The notes beneath the pieces were generated by a model. That model was given only the letters and a program-made list of their open reading frames with translations, did no database searches and was not told where the DNA came from. DNA of 64,000 nt, taken from positions 1-64,000 of the forward strand of contig JANRLL010000006.1 in NCBI GenBank assembly GCA_033762715.1, written 5' to 3'. Shown here in pieces: positions 52,807 to 61,174 of the stretch; within the stretch, counting starts at the first letter, position 1; the number at the start of each line of letters is the position of its first letter. Made by a program: the position numbers and the translations under genes. Source of the stretch: JANRLL01 sp033762715 (GTDB lineage: Bacteria; Pseudomonadota; Alphaproteobacteria; Rickettsiales; SXRF01).

Positions 52807-53754
52807 TTATAATTTTACTGCGTCACACAGACCCTTGACCGCAGCAACAGACTTGTCAAACATCGCTTTTTGCTCCGGTTTCAGGGAAATTTCAACTATT
52901 TTCTCGGCCCCGCCAGCACCAATCACTACCGGCACACCCACATAGAGATCTTTCACCCCATATTGACCGGTTAAATAAGCCGCACATGGCAGGATACGTT
53001 TCTTATCGTATAAATAGGCTTCTGCCATACGGATAGCCGATGCTGCCGGCGCATAATAGGCCGATCCAGTCTTGAGCAGACCCACGATTTCAGCGCCGCC
53101 ATCACGGGTGCGCTGTACGATTTGGTCGAGCTTATCTTGTTTGAGCCAGCCCATTTTCACGAATTCCGGCAAAGGAATACCCGAGATGGTGGTGTAATCC
53201 ACAACCGGCACCATGGTATCGCCATGCCCACCCAGCACAAAGGCATTAATATCCGCAATGGAGACATTCAGCGCTTCAGCCAGGAAAAAGGCGAAGCGCG
53301 AGCTATCGAGCACGCCCGCCATGCCCACCACTTTATTGGCAGGAAGGCCGGATACTTTTTGCATCACATACACCATCGCGTCTAGCGGGTTGGTGATCAC
53401 AATCACAAACGCATTCGGTGCATATTTTTTGATATTCTCGCCTACGGTTTTAACGATACCGGTATTGATGCTCACCAAATCATCGCGACTCATACCAGGC
53501 TTGCGCGGCACACCAGCGGTTACGATAATCACATCACTATCTTTGATGTCGGCGTAATCATTGGTGCCTTTGATATGCACGTCGGCGCCGTCTACGGCTG
53601 AGCTTTGCGAGATATCAAGCGCTTTACCCTGCGGCAATCCTTCAGCGATATCAAACAATACGACGTCGCCCAGATTTTTAAGTTCTGCCAAATGCGCGAG
53701 CGTTCCGCCAATCATGCCAGCGCCAACCAGCGCTATCTTTTTACGTGCAGCCAT
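52807..53754 (-). CDS. mdh: Malate dehydrogenase (LDH-like type)
   Basis: 315 aa. NAD loop GAGMIGGTLAHL, the specificity arginines in GVPRKPGMSRDDL, VVGMAGVLDSSRF and catalytic His in LGGHGDTMVP. This is the lactate-dehydrogenase-like MDH common in alphaproteobacteria. First gene of the leftward TCA run, preceded by a leader with three small inverted repeats. Confidence 0.97.
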   Translation of the reverse strand: MAARKKIALVGAGMIGGTLAHLAELKNLGDVVLFDIAEGLPQGKALDISQSSAVDGADVHIKGTNDYADIKDSDVIIVTAGVPRKPGMSRDDLVSINTGIVKTVGENIKKYAPNAFVIVITNPLDAMVYVMQKVSGLPANKVVGMAGVLDSSRFAFFLAEALNVSIADINAFVLGGHGDTMVPVVDYTTISGIPLPEFVKMGWLKQDKLDQIVQRTRDGGAEIVGLLKTGSAYYAPAASAIRMAEAYLYDKKRILPCAAYLTGQYGVKDLYVGVPVVIGAGGAEKIVEISLKPEQKAMFDKSVAAVKGLCDAVKL

Positions 53755-53802
53755 AGAAATGTCCTTTTGAAAGTGAGTAATAATGATGGAGAGAGATTAG
53801 TT

Positions 53803-53862
53803 ATAGTTTCAAACTATTTAATGTAGGGTTAATGGCTCATAATGGGCCGGAGATTAAATCTC
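53803..53862. promoter_or_regulatory. Cluster of three inverted repeats upstream of mdh
   Basis: ATAGTTT-C-AAACTAT (53803-53817, perfect), GGCTCAT-A-ATGGGCC (53834-53848, one G-U-type mismatch) and GAGATT-A-AATCTC (53850-53862, perfect), each with a single-base centre. They lie 49-108 bp before the mdh start. Single-base-centred palindromes suggest operators or small RNA hairpins in the leader. Confidence 0.4.
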
Positions 53863-53910
53863 TATTAAGCTTATTGCACTATAAATCTCATCATCGGAAC
53901 AACTCTGCTA

Positions 53911-54960
53911 ATGCATTGTAATATGAGATACTTTCCTTCCTTAACCATTACCACCATCAGCATTCTAGGTGCCGTGATCGGTTTCAATGCGGATTTAGGT
54001 ATTTGGCCTTATTACGGCAAAGGTCTGCGCTTGGAGGCGGCTTTCTGGATTGCAACGGCCTATTTAACCGTAGCCGCCTATCTCATTGTCTTTCGCTTTG
54101 CCTTTATTCCCACCCGCTTTTGCCAAGCCAACGAACAGGTCGAGCCCTTTTCTAGGCGCGCTCTTTTTTTTGGTATCGGCGCCATGGGGTCAGTCTTCGG
54201 ATGGGCTCTGTGTTTTCTCATCAGCGCCCATCTATTTTCGGTGCTTTCCTATGAAGATGACTTCATCGAATATGCAAGTTTCTTCGGTCTTTTAGCGGCG
54301 GCGCTGCTGTGTTTTTATGGCGCCTGGCTTTCCTTTTTAAAGACCGGAACACGGCTCTGGCGCACGCTTTCTTGCCTGGCTATTGCGTTTGGGCTTTTTA
54401 TTTGCGCCATGGAAGAAATCTCCTGGATGCAGCGCATATTCGGCATTCAAACACCGGCTTATCTTGAAAAGCATAATATGCAAAAAGAGCTCAACTTTCA
54501 CAATTTAGCATCGACGACCATGAATTTATGGTTCTATTTTCTGAGCATCTGTTTTCTGGTGCTGATACCGTTTTTTCATCGTTATACGCGCGTATTTAGC
54601 GCCGTATTTCCTGAATTATCTATCCTGATCGGCCGCTCCTATACATTGCTTATGGGGCTTACTGCCGCAGGGTTTCTCACCCATTATTGGAATGGCATTT
54701 TTGCTCAGCTGCCTTTTTTACTGGCGGCCATGGTTATGGTCTTTTGCCTGGTGCATGAGCGCGAAAAATACCCGTGGCTGCTGATTCTCATAGCCTATTT
54801 GGTAAGCCAAGGGCTGTTTATGTATTATGTCGATTGGCTGGAGCGCAAATGGGAGCTACAGGAATATAAGGAATGCTATATCGCTATCGGATTTTTCATC
54901 TATAGCATCGAGCTCTGCTCGCGACTGCGCCAATTACCTAATAAACCCAAGCGCCTCTAG
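53911..54960 (+). CDS. Uncharacterised membrane protein with EEISWxQRIF motif
   Basis: 349 aa, about nine membrane segments. After the fifth segment comes EEISWMQRIFG followed by NMQKELNFHNL, a pattern (EExSWxQR...NxQxExNxHN) that I recall from a scattered family of unknown bacterial membrane proteins. The conserved acidic, Gln, Arg and His residues look like an active or metal site at the membrane face. No ribosome site is obvious at the ATG; an in-frame ATG four codons later is an alternative. It ends 4 bp inside the rho stop on the opposite strand. Confidence 0.65.
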   Translation: MHCNMRYFPSLTITTISILGAVIGFNADLGIWPYYGKGLRLEAAFWIATAYLTVAAYLIVFRFAFIPTRFCQANEQVEPFSRRALFFGIGAMGSVFGWALCFLISAHLFSVLSYEDDFIEYASFFGLLAAALLCFYGAWLSFLKTGTRLWRTLSCLAIAFGLFICAMEEISWMQRIFGIQTPAYLEKHNMQKELNFHNLASTTMNLWFYFLSICFLVLIPFFHRYTRVFSAVFPELSILIGRSYTLLMGLTAAGFLTHYWNGIFAQLPFLLAAMVMVFCLVHEREKYPWLLILIAYLVSQGLFMYYVDWLERKWELQEYKECYIAIGFFIYSIELCSRLRQLPNKPKRL

Positions 54961-56216
54961 GAATTCATCCGATCGAAAAATTCACTGTTGGTTTTGGTGT
55001 CGCTTAGCTTTTCCAACAAAAATTCGATGCCGTCCATTGGTCCCATCGGCGCCAGGATTTTGCGCATGACCCACATCTTGGTCAGTGTCGATTTATCTAC
55101 CAGCAGATCTTCTTTACGCGTGCCAGACTTGGTAATATCCATCGCCGGGAAGGTACGTTTGTCAGCCAGTTTACGATCGAGCACGATCTCGGAGTTGCCG
55201 GTACCTTTGAATTCTTCAAAGATCACCTCATCCATGCGCGAGCCGGTTTCAATTAACGCGGTTGCGATAATGGTAAGCGATCCACCTTGTTCAATGTTAC
55301 GCGCAGCACCAAAGAAGCGCTTGGGGCGTTGCAGCGCGTTGGCATCCACACCACCGGTGAGCACCTTACCCGATGATGGCACCACGGTGTTGTAAGCACG
55401 CGCCAATCGCGTAATCGAATCGAGCAGAATCACTACGTCTTTTTTATGCTCAACCAGCTTTTTGGCTTTCTCAATCACCATCTCAGCTAGCTGTACGTGA
55501 CGGGTTGCCGGCTCATCAAATGTCGATGATACCACTTCACCTTTTACGGTGCGCTGCATATCCGTTACCTCTTCAGGGCGCTCGTCAATGAGCAATACGA
55601 TCAGGAAGGCTTCTGGATGATTAGCCGTGATTGAATGGGCGATATTTTGCAGATAAACTGTTTTACCCGTACGCGGCGGCGCGACAATCAAGCCGCGCTG
55701 GCCAAAGCCTAGTGGCGATACAATGTCTGCAACGCGCATCGAGACGTCTTTTTTGTCAGGACGGTTTTCAATCTCTAATTTGATACGGCGATCGGGATAA
55801 AGCGGGGTCAAATTGTCGAAATTGATGCGGTGATGAACCGCTTCGGGATCATCAAAATTGATGGTGTTTACTTTAAGCAGCGCAAAATAACGCTCGCCAT
55901 CTTTCGGTGCGCGGATTTCACCCGATACCGTATCACCCGTGCGCAGGTTGAAACGACGCACTTGGCTAGGCGATACATAAATATCATCAGGGCCAGCTAA
56001 ATAATTCGCCAGCGGCGAGCGCAAGAAACCAAACCCGTCTTGCAATACTTCGATCACGCCTTCGCCGGTGATGGCTTCACCTTTTTCTGCCTGCTTTTTC
56101 AAAATGCCAAAGATCATTTCCTGCTTGAGCAAGGTGCTTGCGTTTTCAACGCCAGCTTCTTCCGCCAATTGCAATAATTCAGCGGGGGTTTTGAGTTTTA
56201 AATCTTGAATTTTCAT
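54957..56216 (-). CDS. rho: Transcription termination factor Rho
   Basis: 419 aa. N-terminal Rho_N domain (MKIQDLKLKTPAELLQLAEE...), the cold-shock-like RNA-binding domain with GFGFLRS (61-67), and the ATPase with P-loop VAPPRTGKT (178-186) and the SGKVLTGGVDANAL Q-loop region. Length is typical. Next to hem genes and the origin-like gap, as in related genomes. Confidence 0.98.
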   Translation of the reverse strand: MKIQDLKLKTPAELLQLAEEAGVENASTLLKQEMIFGILKKQAEKGEAITGEGVIEVLQDGFGFLRSPLANYLAGPDDIYVSPSQVRRFNLRTGDTVSGEIRAPKDGERYFALLKVNTINFDDPEAVHHRINFDNLTPLYPDRRIKLEIENRPDKKDVSMRVADIVSPLGFGQRGLIVAPPRTGKTVYLQNIAHSITANHPEAFLIVLLIDERPEEVTDMQRTVKGEVVSSTFDEPATRHVQLAEMVIEKAKKLVEHKKDVVILLDSITRLARAYNTVVPSSGKVLTGGVDANALQRPKRFFGAARNIEQGGSLTIIATALIETGSRMDEVIFEEFKGTGNSEIVLDRKLADKRTFPAMDITKSGTRKEDLLVDKSTLTKMWVMRKILAPMGPMDGIEFLLEKLSDTKTNSEFFDRMNS

Positions 56217-56272
56217 AAAGGAAATCTGGAAAAAAGGTTGAGAGAAGGAGGATGGCTAATACGAAAATACGC

Positions 56273-56295
56273 GGGTATTTAAATACTGGGTATTT
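56273..56295. repeat. Palindrome and direct repeat in the rho leader
   Basis: GTATTTAAATAC (56275-56286) is a perfect 12-bp palindrome, and GGGTATTT occurs twice (56273-56280 and 56288-56295). They lie about 60 bp before rho on the template side and could be an operator. The remaining part of the 56217-56392 gap shows nothing else convincing. Confidence 0.35.
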
Positions 56296-56392
56296 GGCAT
56301 TGGCGCTCGGAAGGAAGGCATATGAGCGCGGCACATATGTTTATTCTTATAAATACATTACGCCCAGGCGTCAATAGGCTTTCGACAGCCAT

Positions 56393-56645
56393 TTACCATA
56401 ATTTAAAGCCACGACGGCGCTGCACATCGCCTTTTTGTGCTACTTCCTGGCTTTCGAGCTTGCGCTCAGAGACAGCATGGCTTCATTCGGCGCTACTGGC
56501 TTTAGGCGCACTTCCATCACCCCAGTATTATCTTCACTTTTCCCGTCCAGCCAAGTTCATCTTCTACGGCAAGCTGCTCACGCGCCGCCTAGGTCTAGGA
56601 AATCTTTTTCAGTGCTTCGCTTGATCCTGGCCAGCTTGAGCGGGC
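56393..56645 (-). pseudogene. Possible degraded gene between hemJ and rho
   Basis: No intact gene fits the 454-bp gap 56217-56670. On the minus strand, protein-like segments occur in succession in different frames: EALKKIS, then AAREQLAVEDELGWTGKVKI, then GDGSAPKASSAE and, after one stop, SHAVSERKLESQEVAQKGD continuing to RRRGFKLW and a stop at 56393. Charge pattern and codon use resemble a real coding region broken by at least one frameshift and two or three stops. I cannot name the ancestor, and chance remains possible. Confidence 0.3.
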
Positions 56646-56670
56646 CAATCCCAGAGTAATATAGCCTAGC

Positions 56671-57105
56671 TTAAAAAGGTTTAAGTACCACTAACAGCAC
56701 GATGATTATCATTAAGATTGCTGGTATCTCATTGAAAATACGGAAATATTTTTCGCTCTTAGGGCGCTCGTCACGGGCAAAAGCCTTGCGGTAACGAGAC
56801 ATAAGTGCATGGGTCATCTGCATAATAACCAACAATGTGAGCTTGGCATGGAGCCAGCCGTTTTGGTAAGCCTGGGTGATATAAAGCAACCACGCACCAA
56901 GTAACCAGGCGGCAATCATGGCCGGATTGATGATGATACGCAGCAGGCGATGTTCCATCACCTTAAACAGCTCCGATGCCTCACTGCCAGGTGCGACCCT
57001 GCTGTGATAAGCATAAAGGCGCGGCAGATAGAGCATGCCGGCCATCCAGGATAATACCGCGATAATATGCAAGGCTTTCACCCAGAGATAGAGCTGGTCA
57101 ATCAT
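56671..57105 (-). CDS. hemJ: Protoporphyrinogen IX oxidase HemJ
   Basis: 144 aa from the ATG that overlaps the hemH stop (ATGA); an earlier in-frame start inside hemH is rejected. Four membrane segments, with the conserved WVKALHIIAVLSWMAGMLYLPRL opening (His13 a likely heme ligand) and a KPFxLL-type end replaced by VVLKPF. HemJ oxidises protoporphyrinogen IX to protoporphyrin IX, the substrate of HemH encoded just upstream. Confidence 0.92.
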   Translation of the reverse strand: MIDQLYLWVKALHIIAVLSWMAGMLYLPRLYAYHSRVAPGSEASELFKVMEHRLLRIIINPAMIAAWLLGAWLLYITQAYQNGWLHAKLTLLVIMQMTHALMSRYRKAFARDERPKSEKYFRIFNEIPAILMIIIVLLVVLKPF

Positions 57106-58151
57106 GCGGCTTTCTCCATTATATTGTGAGCGCAAGCACTCAGGTTCTTAGGGCAATACCGGGTAATTTGAAACGAACATAGCGCTGTATCTTTGCCCGA
57201 CGCTAAACATAAATTAGCGAGCGCCTCAATAAAATGAGGCTCTACCGAGAGCGCACGCACACGCTGATAGCTCGGCACACCGTTGCGCTGCGCCAATTGA
57301 CGATATTCAATATCCAACTCCACCAGCGTTTCGGAATGCTCTGATACAAAGGCAATTGGGATTACCACCAGCGGTACTTTATCTTCGCCCGCGCGCATAA
57401 TTTCATCTTCGGTCGACGGCCCAATCCATTCGAGCGGACCCACCCGACTTTGATAAGAAATTCGATAATCGAGCTTATCAATGGTCAAAATCTGGCAGAC
57501 CTGCTCAACGGTTTTTTCCACCTGCCATTGATAAGGATCACCGGCTGCAATCACCTTCTTGGGCAGGCCATGCGCCGAAAATAACAGGCGGGGCTTACCA
57601 AATTCGGCCGCTTTCCAGTAGCTGTCTTTAATCAATTTTACATGCGCGGCAATAAAGCTGCGCTCGGTGGGGTAACAACAAATGCGCGTGGTCGGTACGT
57701 CAAGCCCAATGGCTTCTGCCGCTTGCTGCCAATCAGCAAAAGAAGATGCTGTAGTTGTTGTTGAAAATTGCGGATAAAGCGGCAGCAAAATAATATGATC
57801 GGGCTGATATTGTTTTATATTTTTTGCCACCGTCTGGCTCATCGGATGCCAATAACGCATCGAGACAAATGTTTTATATTCGTCCTCCGATTTTTGTTTA
57901 AGCATCATTTCTAATGCCTGCGCCTGCTGCAAGGTTTGCTCTAAAATCGGCGATTTCCCACCCATTTCTTGATAGATACCTTGCGCTTTTCGATCACGTT
58001 TAAACGATATCCACTTAGCCAGCATCCAACGGAATGGCTGGGGCAGACGAATAATAGCAGGGTCATGAAATAGATTAAATAAAAACGGCTTTACCGCTTT
58101 CAAATTATCGGGACCACCCAGATTAAACATGACAACTGCGTATTTACTCAT
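57102..58151 (-). CDS. hemH: Ferrochelatase
   Basis: 349 aa. Catalytic region LLFSAHGLPKKVIAAGDPY with the iron-binding His, YQSRVGPLEWIGPSTEDEI, and the Glu of VIPIAFVSEHSETLVELD. It inserts iron into protoporphyrin IX. It overlaps hemE and hemJ by 4 nt each. The C-terminal extension has four cysteines (ASGKDTALCSFQITRYCP...ACA), which may bind a [2Fe-2S] cluster, a feature known in some ferrochelatases; this point is inference. Confidence 0.97.
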   Translation of the reverse strand: MSKYAVVMFNLGGPDNLKAVKPFLFNLFHDPAIIRLPQPFRWMLAKWISFKRDRKAQGIYQEMGGKSPILEQTLQQAQALEMMLKQKSEDEYKTFVSMRYWHPMSQTVAKNIKQYQPDHIILLPLYPQFSTTTTASSFADWQQAAEAIGLDVPTTRICCYPTERSFIAAHVKLIKDSYWKAAEFGKPRLLFSAHGLPKKVIAAGDPYQWQVEKTVEQVCQILTIDKLDYRISYQSRVGPLEWIGPSTEDEIMRAGEDKVPLVVIPIAFVSEHSETLVELDIEYRQLAQRNGVPSYQRVRALSVEPHFIEALANLCLASGKDTALCSFQITRYCPKNLSACAHNIMEKAA

Positions 58152-59185
58152 GATGCTTTTCTTAGAAATTCACATAGCGCATACATATTCTCTACCGGTG
58201 TTTGCGGAATAACGCCATGTCCCAAATTGAACACATGCGGGCCTGATGATAATTCCTGTAAAATATGTGCCGCTTCCGCCACTAGTTTTTCCTTATCGCC
58301 AGCCAATACCTGTGGGTCCAAATTGCCCTGTACTACACAAAGCGGCTGCAACTCTTCTCGCACCCACCTAAGCGATACGGAATTATCTACATTCACCGCA
58401 TCCACCTTGGTTTCCACCACATACCGTTTATACAATTCTGCCGATTGACGGGGAAACCCAACCAAAGGAATTTCTGGATAATCAGTCTTCAGCGCGGCAA
58501 CGATCTTTTTAGTCGGCTCAATAACCCAACGATCATAATCACCACCTCGAATCACCCCAGCCCAAGAGTCAAACAACTGAATAATCTCGGCACCTGATTT
58601 AATTTGCTCCTTTGCATGCATAATCACCGCTTCAGTAAGCAAATCGATCAGCTGAGAGAAAAATACCGTATCCTGCTTAGCAAGTGTTTTCAAAATTGAA
58701 AAATCACTGCCTGATTTTCCTTCGACCACATAACTTGCAAGCGTCCATGGTGCACCGACAAAGCCAATCAAACTAGTTTCTTCTGGCAAGGCTTTCTTAG
58801 TTATTCGCAATGCCTCATACACCGGTGAGAGAAATTCTATCACCTTCGCTGCTGATAATCGTGCAAGCCCTTCTGCATCACGAATAGGCTCTAATCTAGG
58901 CCCATGACCTTCCTCAAACCACAGCTTTGCTCCCAATGCTTGTGGCACTACCAAAATATCAGAAAATATAATCGCTCCATCCATTGCAAAGCGCTTAATA
59001 GGTTGCAAGGTTGCTTCCATCGCATCTTGCGGTGAATAACAAAATGCCAAAAAATCTTTCTTGGTTTTTCTCAATTCCCGATATTCAGGTAAATAACGCC
59101 CTGCTTGTCGCATAAACCAGAAAGGATTTCTTTCCCCCTGCTTTCCCATCAAAGTCGAGACTAAAATCTTATGACTACTATACAT
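58148..59185 (-). CDS. hemE: Uroporphyrinogen decarboxylase
   Basis: 345 aa. N-terminal PFWFMRQAGRYLPEYR, then FSDILVVPQALGAKLWF, GFVGAPWTLASYVVEG, the QLFDSWAG segment and NLGHGVIPQTPVENM near the end, all standard. It decarboxylates uroporphyrinogen III to coproporphyrinogen III. First gene of the leftward hemE-hemH-hemJ operon and the left border of the origin-like gap. Confidence 0.98.
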   Translation of the reverse strand: MYSSHKILVSTLMGKQGERNPFWFMRQAGRYLPEYRELRKTKKDFLAFCYSPQDAMEATLQPIKRFAMDGAIIFSDILVVPQALGAKLWFEEGHGPRLEPIRDAEGLARLSAAKVIEFLSPVYEALRITKKALPEETSLIGFVGAPWTLASYVVEGKSGSDFSILKTLAKQDTVFFSQLIDLLTEAVIMHAKEQIKSGAEIIQLFDSWAGVIRGGDYDRWVIEPTKKIVAALKTDYPEIPLVGFPRQSAELYKRYVVETKVDAVNVDNSVSLRWVREELQPLCVVQGNLDPQVLAGDKEKLVAEAAHILQELSSGPHVFNLGHGVIPQTPVENMYALCEFLRKAS

Positions 59186-59526
59186 AATAAAATATTTAAC
59201 AAAGGTAGTGGTAGTAGTGGATAGACGGTATAAAGTGCATGAAATCTAATCCACAGCTTATGATATATAACGCCATGCCAAAATTAAGCGAGGATAAAAT
59301 AATAAGCAACCTGGTTAAGCCACTGAAATGATAGCAGGCAGCATACGGTTTATGAAAAATGGGGATAAGTAGTTACTCTAAAAAATAATCCCCTTTTTTC
59401 CAAGCGCGGTATAACGTTGCTCACATGTGTATAATTTAGTAATAACAAAGTGGGATAGATGGATAAGTTTAACACACCGTTTCACACCGCTTTCTTACAA
59501 GAGTTATTCACAGAGTTATTGGCAGA
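59186..59526. other. Putative chromosome replication origin (oriC)
   Basis: A 341-bp AT-rich gene-free gap between divergent hemE and ppsR. DnaA-box matches: TTATTCACA (59504-59512, +), TGTGTATAA (59426-59434, box on -), and one-mismatch TAATCCACA (59247-59255, +) and TGGGGATAA (59360-59368, box on -). TTGCTCACA (59417-59425) abuts the second box in inverted orientation. The gene order on both sides is the one reported at Caulobacter and Rickettsia origins, and genes on both sides mostly point away from the gap. No CtrA-type TTAA-N7-TTAA or GANTC site was found by eye. A TATAAT (59430-59435) may serve ppsR. Confidence 0.65.
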
Positions 59527-60363
59527 ATGAAAAAATTCAATTTGCATTTAGTATCAGATTCCACCGGAGAAACGGTGGGTAGTATTGCACGCGCAGCCTT
59601 GGTGCAGTTCCAAGATGTCGAGGCGGAAGATTTTACTTGGACCTTAGTGCGCACCAAAACCCAATTGGAAAAAGTGATCGAGAGCATCAAGGAAAATCCG
59701 GGTGTGGTGATGTATACATTGGTTGACCGCGAATTGCGCGATCTATTGAAAAAAGAATGTGCCTTGCGCGGACTGCCTTGCATCGAAGTACTGGCTAATG
59801 TCATCTCTGAACTATCGGCGCATTTAGGCCTGGAAAGCAAAGCGCAGCCTGGCAAGCAGCACGAGCTGAATGAAGAATATTTCCAACGGGTGGATGCGAT
59901 CAACTATGCGCTTACCCATGACGACGGACAGGCGCATTGGGAATTGGAAGATGCGGATATTGTATTGGTGGGTGTCTCGCGCACCTCAAAATCACCGACT
60001 TGCGTCTATCTAGCCTATAAAGGACTGAAGGCAGCCAATATTCCTTTTGTACCTGAATGCCCGCTGCCGCCCATTTTAGAAGAACTCAAAAGTCCGCTGG
60101 TGGTTGGCCTCACCATTAGCCCAGACCGCTTGCAGCAAATCCGCAAAACCCGCTTGCAATCGCTCAAGCATGAAGAAGATACGAATTATGTGGATATGGA
60201 ACAGTTGCAGCGCGAAGTGGCGGAATCGAGAAAATTGTTCAATAAGCACCGTTGGCCAGTCATTGATGTGACCAAGCGCTCGGTGGAAGAAACGGCTGCT
60301 ACCATCATGCAGTATTTCAAAAAACATCAAGAAAAACGCAGCGAACAGGCAGAGCATGGCTAA
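59527..60363 (+). CDS. ppsR: Pyruvate, phosphate dikinase regulatory protein (DUF299)
   Basis: 278 aa. Opens with FNLHLVSDSTGETVGSIARA, and has the P-loop-like GVSRTSKSPTCVYLA (~148-162). These proteins are bifunctional ADP-dependent kinase/Pi-dependent phosphorylases that switch pyruvate phosphate dikinase (or PEP synthase) off and on; the alphaproteobacterial target is usually PPDK. First gene to the right of the putative origin; overlaps aroE by 8 nt. Confidence 0.94.
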   Translation: MKKFNLHLVSDSTGETVGSIARAALVQFQDVEAEDFTWTLVRTKTQLEKVIESIKENPGVVMYTLVDRELRDLLKKECALRGLPCIEVLANVISELSAHLGLESKAQPGKQHELNEEYFQRVDAINYALTHDDGQAHWELEDADIVLVGVSRTSKSPTCVYLAYKGLKAANIPFVPECPLPPILEELKSPLVVGLTISPDRLQQIRKTRLQSLKHEEDTNYVDMEQLQREVAESRKLFNKHRWPVIDVTKRSVEETAATIMQYFKKHQEKRSEQAEHG

Positions 60364-61174
60364 GAAAGCAGCCGTTATTGGATGGCCGGTTTCACATAGC
60401 CTTTCGCCTAAATTGCATGGCTATTGGATCGAGCATTATGGGCTGGATGCGAGTTATGAGGCGGTTGCTATTGAGCCGAATGCGCTCAAAGGCGGCGTGG
60501 GTAAACTAATTGATGCCGGCTATGTCGGTTTCAATATTACCATTCCCCACAAAGAACCCATTATCGAATTGCTGGATGTGATAGATGATACGGCGCGCGC
60601 CATTGGCGCGGTCAACACGGTTGTTATCGGCCATGGTAAATTGCTTGGCATGAATAGCGATGCGTATGGCTTTATGGCCAATATTCACAGCGCTGCGGCT
60701 GAATTGCGCAGCGAAAAAGCCGTGGTGCTTGGAGCCGGTGGGGCCGCGCGCGCCGTATGCTATGCGCTACAGCAAGCAGGGTTTGCCCAGATTATCATTA
60801 CCAACCGGACGAAGGAAAAAGCGCAGCTGCTTGCGGATAGTTTAGGCGATCCTATAGAGGTGGCGGCTTGGGAAAAGCGCAATGCGCTGCTGGCGGACGC
60901 CGATTTGCTGGTCAATACTACGAGCTTAGGCATGAAAGGCAAAGAACCGCTTACCATCGATTTGGCGGCGCTGCCTGCGCATGCGGTGGTCAATGATATT
61001 GTTTACGCGCCGCTTGAGACGGATCTGCTGCGGCAGGCCCGAGCGCGCAAGTTACAGGCGGTGGATGGGCTGGGCATGCTCTTGCATCAGGCGGTTCCGG
61101 CCTTTGAAGCCTGGTTTGGCCAACGGCCGCAGGTAACGGCTGAGCTTAAACAGCTTATAGTAGAAGGCCTATGA
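60356..61174 (+). CDS. aroE: Shikimate dehydrogenase
   Basis: 272 aa. Shikimate-binding SHSLSPKLHGYWI and NITIPHKEP (catalytic Lys), NADP loop GAGGAARAV, and NTTSLGMKG. It reduces 3-dehydroshikimate in aromatic amino-acid synthesis. In Caulobacter-type origin regions maf lies between ppsR and aroE; here the two genes overlap, so maf is missing from this spot. Confidence 0.97.
   Translation: MAKKAAVIGWPVSHSLSPKLHGYWIEHYGLDASYEAVAIEPNALKGGVGKLIDAGYVGFNITIPHKEPIIELLDVIDDTARAIGAVNTVVIGHGKLLGMNSDAYGFMANIHSAAAELRSEKAVVLGAGGAARAVCYALQQAGFAQIIITNRTKEKAQLLADSLGDPIEVAAWEKRNALLADADLLVNTTSLGMKGKEPLTIDLAALPAHAVVNDIVYAPLETDLLRQARARKLQAVDGLGMLLHQAVPAFEAWFGQRPQVTAELKQLIVEGL

Noticed and set aside
56322..56624. 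100-codon plus-strand frame in the rho-hemJ gap
   Set aside because: No ribosome site, unusual composition, and the minus strand shows better protein-like fragments.
59186..59526. CtrA (TTAA-N7-TTAA) or CcrM (GANTC) sites in the putative origin
   Set aside because: Looked for and not found by eye; several TTAA tetramers occur but not at the right spacing.
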